From assembly GCA_044339595.1 (NCBI GenBank), contig JBIIVF010000102.1, forward strand, positions 1 to 8,629: a DNA stretch of 8,629 bases, in the 5' to 3' direction. Origin of the DNA: CAZTGZ01 sp044339595. GTDB taxonomy: Bacteria > Bacteroidota > Bacteroidia > NS11-12g > UBA9320. The first letter of the stretch is position 1. Every line of letters starts with the position of its first letter. A model generated the notes under the pieces. The model was given only the letters and a program-made list of their open reading frames with translations. It did not search any database and was not told where the DNA came from. The position numbers and the translations under genes are program-made. This document shows, piece by piece, positions 6,448-8,629 of the stretch.

Positions 6448-6499
6448 AAAATAGGGCATTTGGTAAAATAAATATATATTTTATGGGGAGTCCTATTTT
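6448..6499 (-). terminator. Possible weak terminator or 3'-end hairpin of the partial paralogue
   Basis: Perfect 8-bp arms AAAATAGG (6448-6455) and CCTATTTT (6492-6499) start inside the stop codon of the 709-residue partial gene. Nested within is a 7-bp AT-only stem, TAAAATA (6464-6470) with TATTTTA (6477-6483). There is no G/C-rich stem and only a scattered T-rich tail on the minus strand, so termination would be inefficient. Read-through into the 1422-residue gene is possible. Confidence 0.3.
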
Positions 6500-8629
6500 A
6501 CTCGTGCGAGACCACAAATGACCTACTGTAGACTTTGACACCATTCTGATAAAATGACAAAAAGTACAGGCCATTATTAATTTGGCTCACATCTAAGGTT
6601 AAATCAATTAAAATCTGCTGACTTGAATGTTGCTTGATTAACTTTCCTGTTAGATCTGTGATTGAAAAGGCGTCAAATGTCATCCCTTGAAAGTGAATAT
6701 TCCGGTTGGCCGGGTTGGGATAAATTTGAGGGTTTAGAATTTTCTGATCATTCAAACCCACTAAATCGATGGATATCTCCTTGCAATACTCGCTCAAGCA
6801 ACCGGCAGTATTGATGATTCCTAGGCATGCTTCGAAAGTTCCCTGATCAATATTATTGTATTCATGAAGCGGACTCACGTCATTTGATCTCGAACCTTCT
6901 CCGAAATTCCAGTTATACACCAGGGCGTTATCTGATATGGCTGGGGTGAATTTCACAAATCGACCGGCACTTTTGGCGTCAAAGTTCGGATTTGTTTTGG
7001 CATTAACCGTAACAGGCAGGGTTATGGAATCAGAGCATCCATCCGGCACTTTTGCGAGCAAGGTTACCAAATAGGTTGCGGTATTGCCGTTGATGGAGTA
7101 AAATTTTCTTGGAGAAGTAAGTGAAGAAGTGCTGTTATCTCCAAATCGCCATTCAAAATAAAGACTTCCCTGATCAACGGTAGATTTATTGGTAAAGAAA
7201 ACGGATTCCCCTTCACAAGCATCCTTGGCTTCGAAATTCGCACTTGCTTTTCTCTTTATGACCGGGTACTTGGTGATATTATTTTCACAACCATTGCTGC
7301 TCTTCACTTTTAGATTTACATACCGGCCTCCCAAACCGTTAAAAAGATACACCGGATGGGTTTGATTTGAATACTTTTCGCCGTTAAAATCCCACAAATA
7401 TTGCACTTCAAATCCTGAAGGGAAGTCAGATTTATTGTAGAACTGTGTTTCACGGTTACTGCAAGTTTGGTCGAATTCGAAATCAGCCAAAGGAGATTCC
7501 TTGAGAAAGATGGTTTTCCGAATAGAATCCTTGCATCCAAATTCAGAAATGGCTTGAAGCACTATATCATATTGACCTGCCTTATGATAGGTGTGAGAAG
7601 GGTCTGACAAAAACGATTGATCGCCATCTCCAAATTGCCATATAAAACCGGATTTACCCATTTTAATGGTGGTTTCGTTTTTAAATTGTATCGAGGTTTC
7701 ACTGCAATTGCCGGTGAATTGGAATGCGGCTTTCGGATTGGCAAATTGATTGGCATTTTTTGTAATGCTATTTTTACATCCCTCATAGGTGGCCGTTAAA
7801 GTGACTTTGTAACCACCGGCATTTTGATAAAGATAGGGCGGCGATATGAGCAGCGATTTCCCAAGTTGATCACCAAAATCCCACTCATATTTGGTCAAAG
7901 CAGGGTTGCCAACTTTTACCACCGTTTGATTCAAAAACTGCAAAGTTTCTCCTTCACAGGCATTTTGCACCAAATAATCAACCGCAGGCATTGGATTTAC
8001 GGTGATGGAACGAGAGGTTCCAAAGGAAAACTTAGGGTATTTTTTTAGTTTTACGTTTAAATTGGCAGTATAGGAACCTTCAGCAGCATATAGATAGATT
8101 GGATTAAATCCGGCAGAGGTATCTGCGGCATTCAACGGGTCTCCAAAATCCCAATGGTACAAAAGTTCACCCTTCACTACCTGGGTCTGGTTTTCGAAAA
8201 CGGCCACTTCGCCTTTACATACGTTGTTGGCTTTAAAGGAGACATCCGGCACCGGGAGTACATAAATAAACCTTCCAAATGAGGTGTCGCATTGCGTGAG
8301 AAAAGAAGATGTTTTTACATTCAAATAGATCAACGAATCTTCCAGCGTGCTGTCGGGTGTTAAAATGACCTGAGCATACTTCGAACCTTTCGGAGGCACA
8401 AAGGATAAACCACTTGTAATGAGTGTACCCGATAAAGTTCGCCATTCGAAGCTCATTTTCCATGTACTGTCAAATCGGTTGTTGTCGTATTTCAGGGGAT
8501 TTTTGATTTCATAAACCAGTTTATTTCCCGGTATGGCTATATCAGGATTGGATTTTTCTCCTGTAAAAGCATAGCCCTCAAATGGCGAAGTCGGCAATAT
8601 GGATCCACCATGTGGCGATTCACTCACTT
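6498..8629 (-). CDS. T9SS-secreted PKD-repeat protein, paralogue of the neighbouring gene (5' truncated by window edge)
   Basis: The frame is open to the right edge. The first full codon, GTG at 8627-8625, is an internal Val and not a start: it aligns with the Val of TVTPSPYGG in the neighbour, so the N-terminal part (in the neighbour a signal peptide, beta-helix and CARDB-like domain) lies outside the window. The visible 709 residues contain the unnamed shared module (1-126), six PKD domains (about 127-213, 214-297, 298-376, 377-459, 460-542, 543-623) and a T9SS type A sorting domain (about 630-709, YPNP at 636-639, NGLYFLSFYQNG). Each PKD matches the same-numbered PKD of the 1422-residue protein; in PKD6 a hand alignment gives 44 of 81 identical residues. 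The C-terminus FVVSHE lacks the usual final Lys/Arg. A role in surface adhesion is inferred only from architecture. Confidence 0.92.
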   Translation of the reverse strand, partial: VSESPHGGSILPTSPFEGYAFTGEKSNPDIAIPGNKLVYEIKNPLKYDNNRFDSTWKMSFEWRTLSGTLITSGLSFVPPKGSKYAQVILTPDSTLEDSLIYLNVKTSSFLTQCDTSFGRFIYVLPVPDVSFKANNVCKGEVAVFENQTQVVKGELLYHWDFGDPLNAADTSAGFNPIYLYAAEGSYTANLNVKLKKYPKFSFGTSRSITVNPMPAVDYLVQNACEGETLQFLNQTVVKVGNPALTKYEWDFGDQLGKSLLISPPYLYQNAGGYKVTLTATYEGCKNSITKNANQFANPKAAFQFTGNCSETSIQFKNETTIKMGKSGFIWQFGDGDQSFLSDPSHTYHKAGQYDIVLQAISEFGCKDSIRKTIFLKESPLADFEFDQTCSNRETQFYNKSDFPSGFEVQYLWDFNGEKYSNQTHPVYLFNGLGGRYVNLKVKSSNGCENNITKYPVIKRKASANFEAKDACEGESVFFTNKSTVDQGSLYFEWRFGDNSTSSLTSPRKFYSINGNTATYLVTLLAKVPDGCSDSITLPVTVNAKTNPNFDAKSAGRFVKFTPAISDNALVYNWNFGEGSRSNDVSPLHEYNNIDQGTFEACLGIINTAGCLSEYCKEISIDLVGLNDQKILNPQIYPNPANRNIHFQGMTFDAFSITDLTGKLIKQHSSQQILIDLTLDVSQINNGLYFLSFYQNGVKVYSRSFVVSHE
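6759..8249 (-). repeat. Array of six PKD domains in the partial paralogue
   Basis: Six units with core motifs WDFGDP, WDFGDQ, WQFGDGD, WDFNGEK, WRFGDNS and WNFGEGS. The unit-specific features of the neighbouring protein recur in the same places: unit 1 has LKKYPKF in place of the second Cys, unit 4 has FNGE, unit 6 lacks the first Cys and carries ACLGIINTAGCLSEYC. Units 2 and 3 share the linker ITKNANQFA with the neighbour. Confidence 0.88.

Noticed and set aside
6335..6574. Minus-strand 79-residue frame across the gap between the paralogues
   Set aside because: It starts inside the well-supported sorting domain of the partial paralogue in another frame and covers the candidate promoter; no family features.
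8625..8627. GTG as a possible start codon of the right-hand gene
   Set aside because: The residue aligns with an internal Val of the paralogue just before the PSPYGG stretch, no signal peptide follows, and the frame stays open to the window edge.

Overview
The window looks like a Bacteroidota chromosome, probably a Flavobacteriia or Cytophagia/Sphingobacteriia-type organism. Two proteins carry C-terminal type IX secretion (T9SS) sorting domains with the YPNP motif. Candidate promoters have the Bacteroidota TAnnTTTG element, start codons follow A-rich leaders without a clear Shine-Dalgarno, and the sequence is moderately AT-rich. All of these point to that phylum.

Layout from left to right. 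(1) Positions 1-444, plus strand: the C-terminal half of an OxyR-type LysR regulator, cut by the window edge, with the peroxide-sensing cysteine pair. (2) Positions 445-638: a convergent gap with two inverted repeats and a doubtful 68-residue minus-strand ORF. (3) Positions 639-1874, minus: complete sucB/odhB, the dihydrolipoyl succinyltransferase (E2) of 2-oxoglutarate dehydrogenase, with its own candidate promoter and no sucA beside it. (4) Positions 1875-2024: that promoter plus a strong intrinsic terminator for the next gene. (5) Positions 2025-6293, minus: a 1422-residue exported protein made of a signal peptide, a tyrosine-rich parallel beta-helix, a CARDB-like domain, an unnamed module, six PKD domains and a T9SS sorting domain. 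(6) Positions 6294-6497: a candidate promoter and two AT-rich hairpins. (7) Positions 6498-8629, minus: the C-terminal 709 residues of a paralogue of that protein, running off the right edge.

The left part is housekeeping (oxidative-stress regulation and TCA cycle). The right part is a tandem pair of large cell-surface or secreted proteins. The two match module by module and PKD by PKD, so they arose by duplication of an already assembled gene and not by PKD expansion. The main points for follow-up are the aromatic YGIYxYxYY ladder in the beta-helix, a 24-bp imperfect direct repeat bracketing the 1422-residue gene, and the shared module upstream of the PKD array. No mobile element, CRISPR array, tRNA or rRNA was seen.
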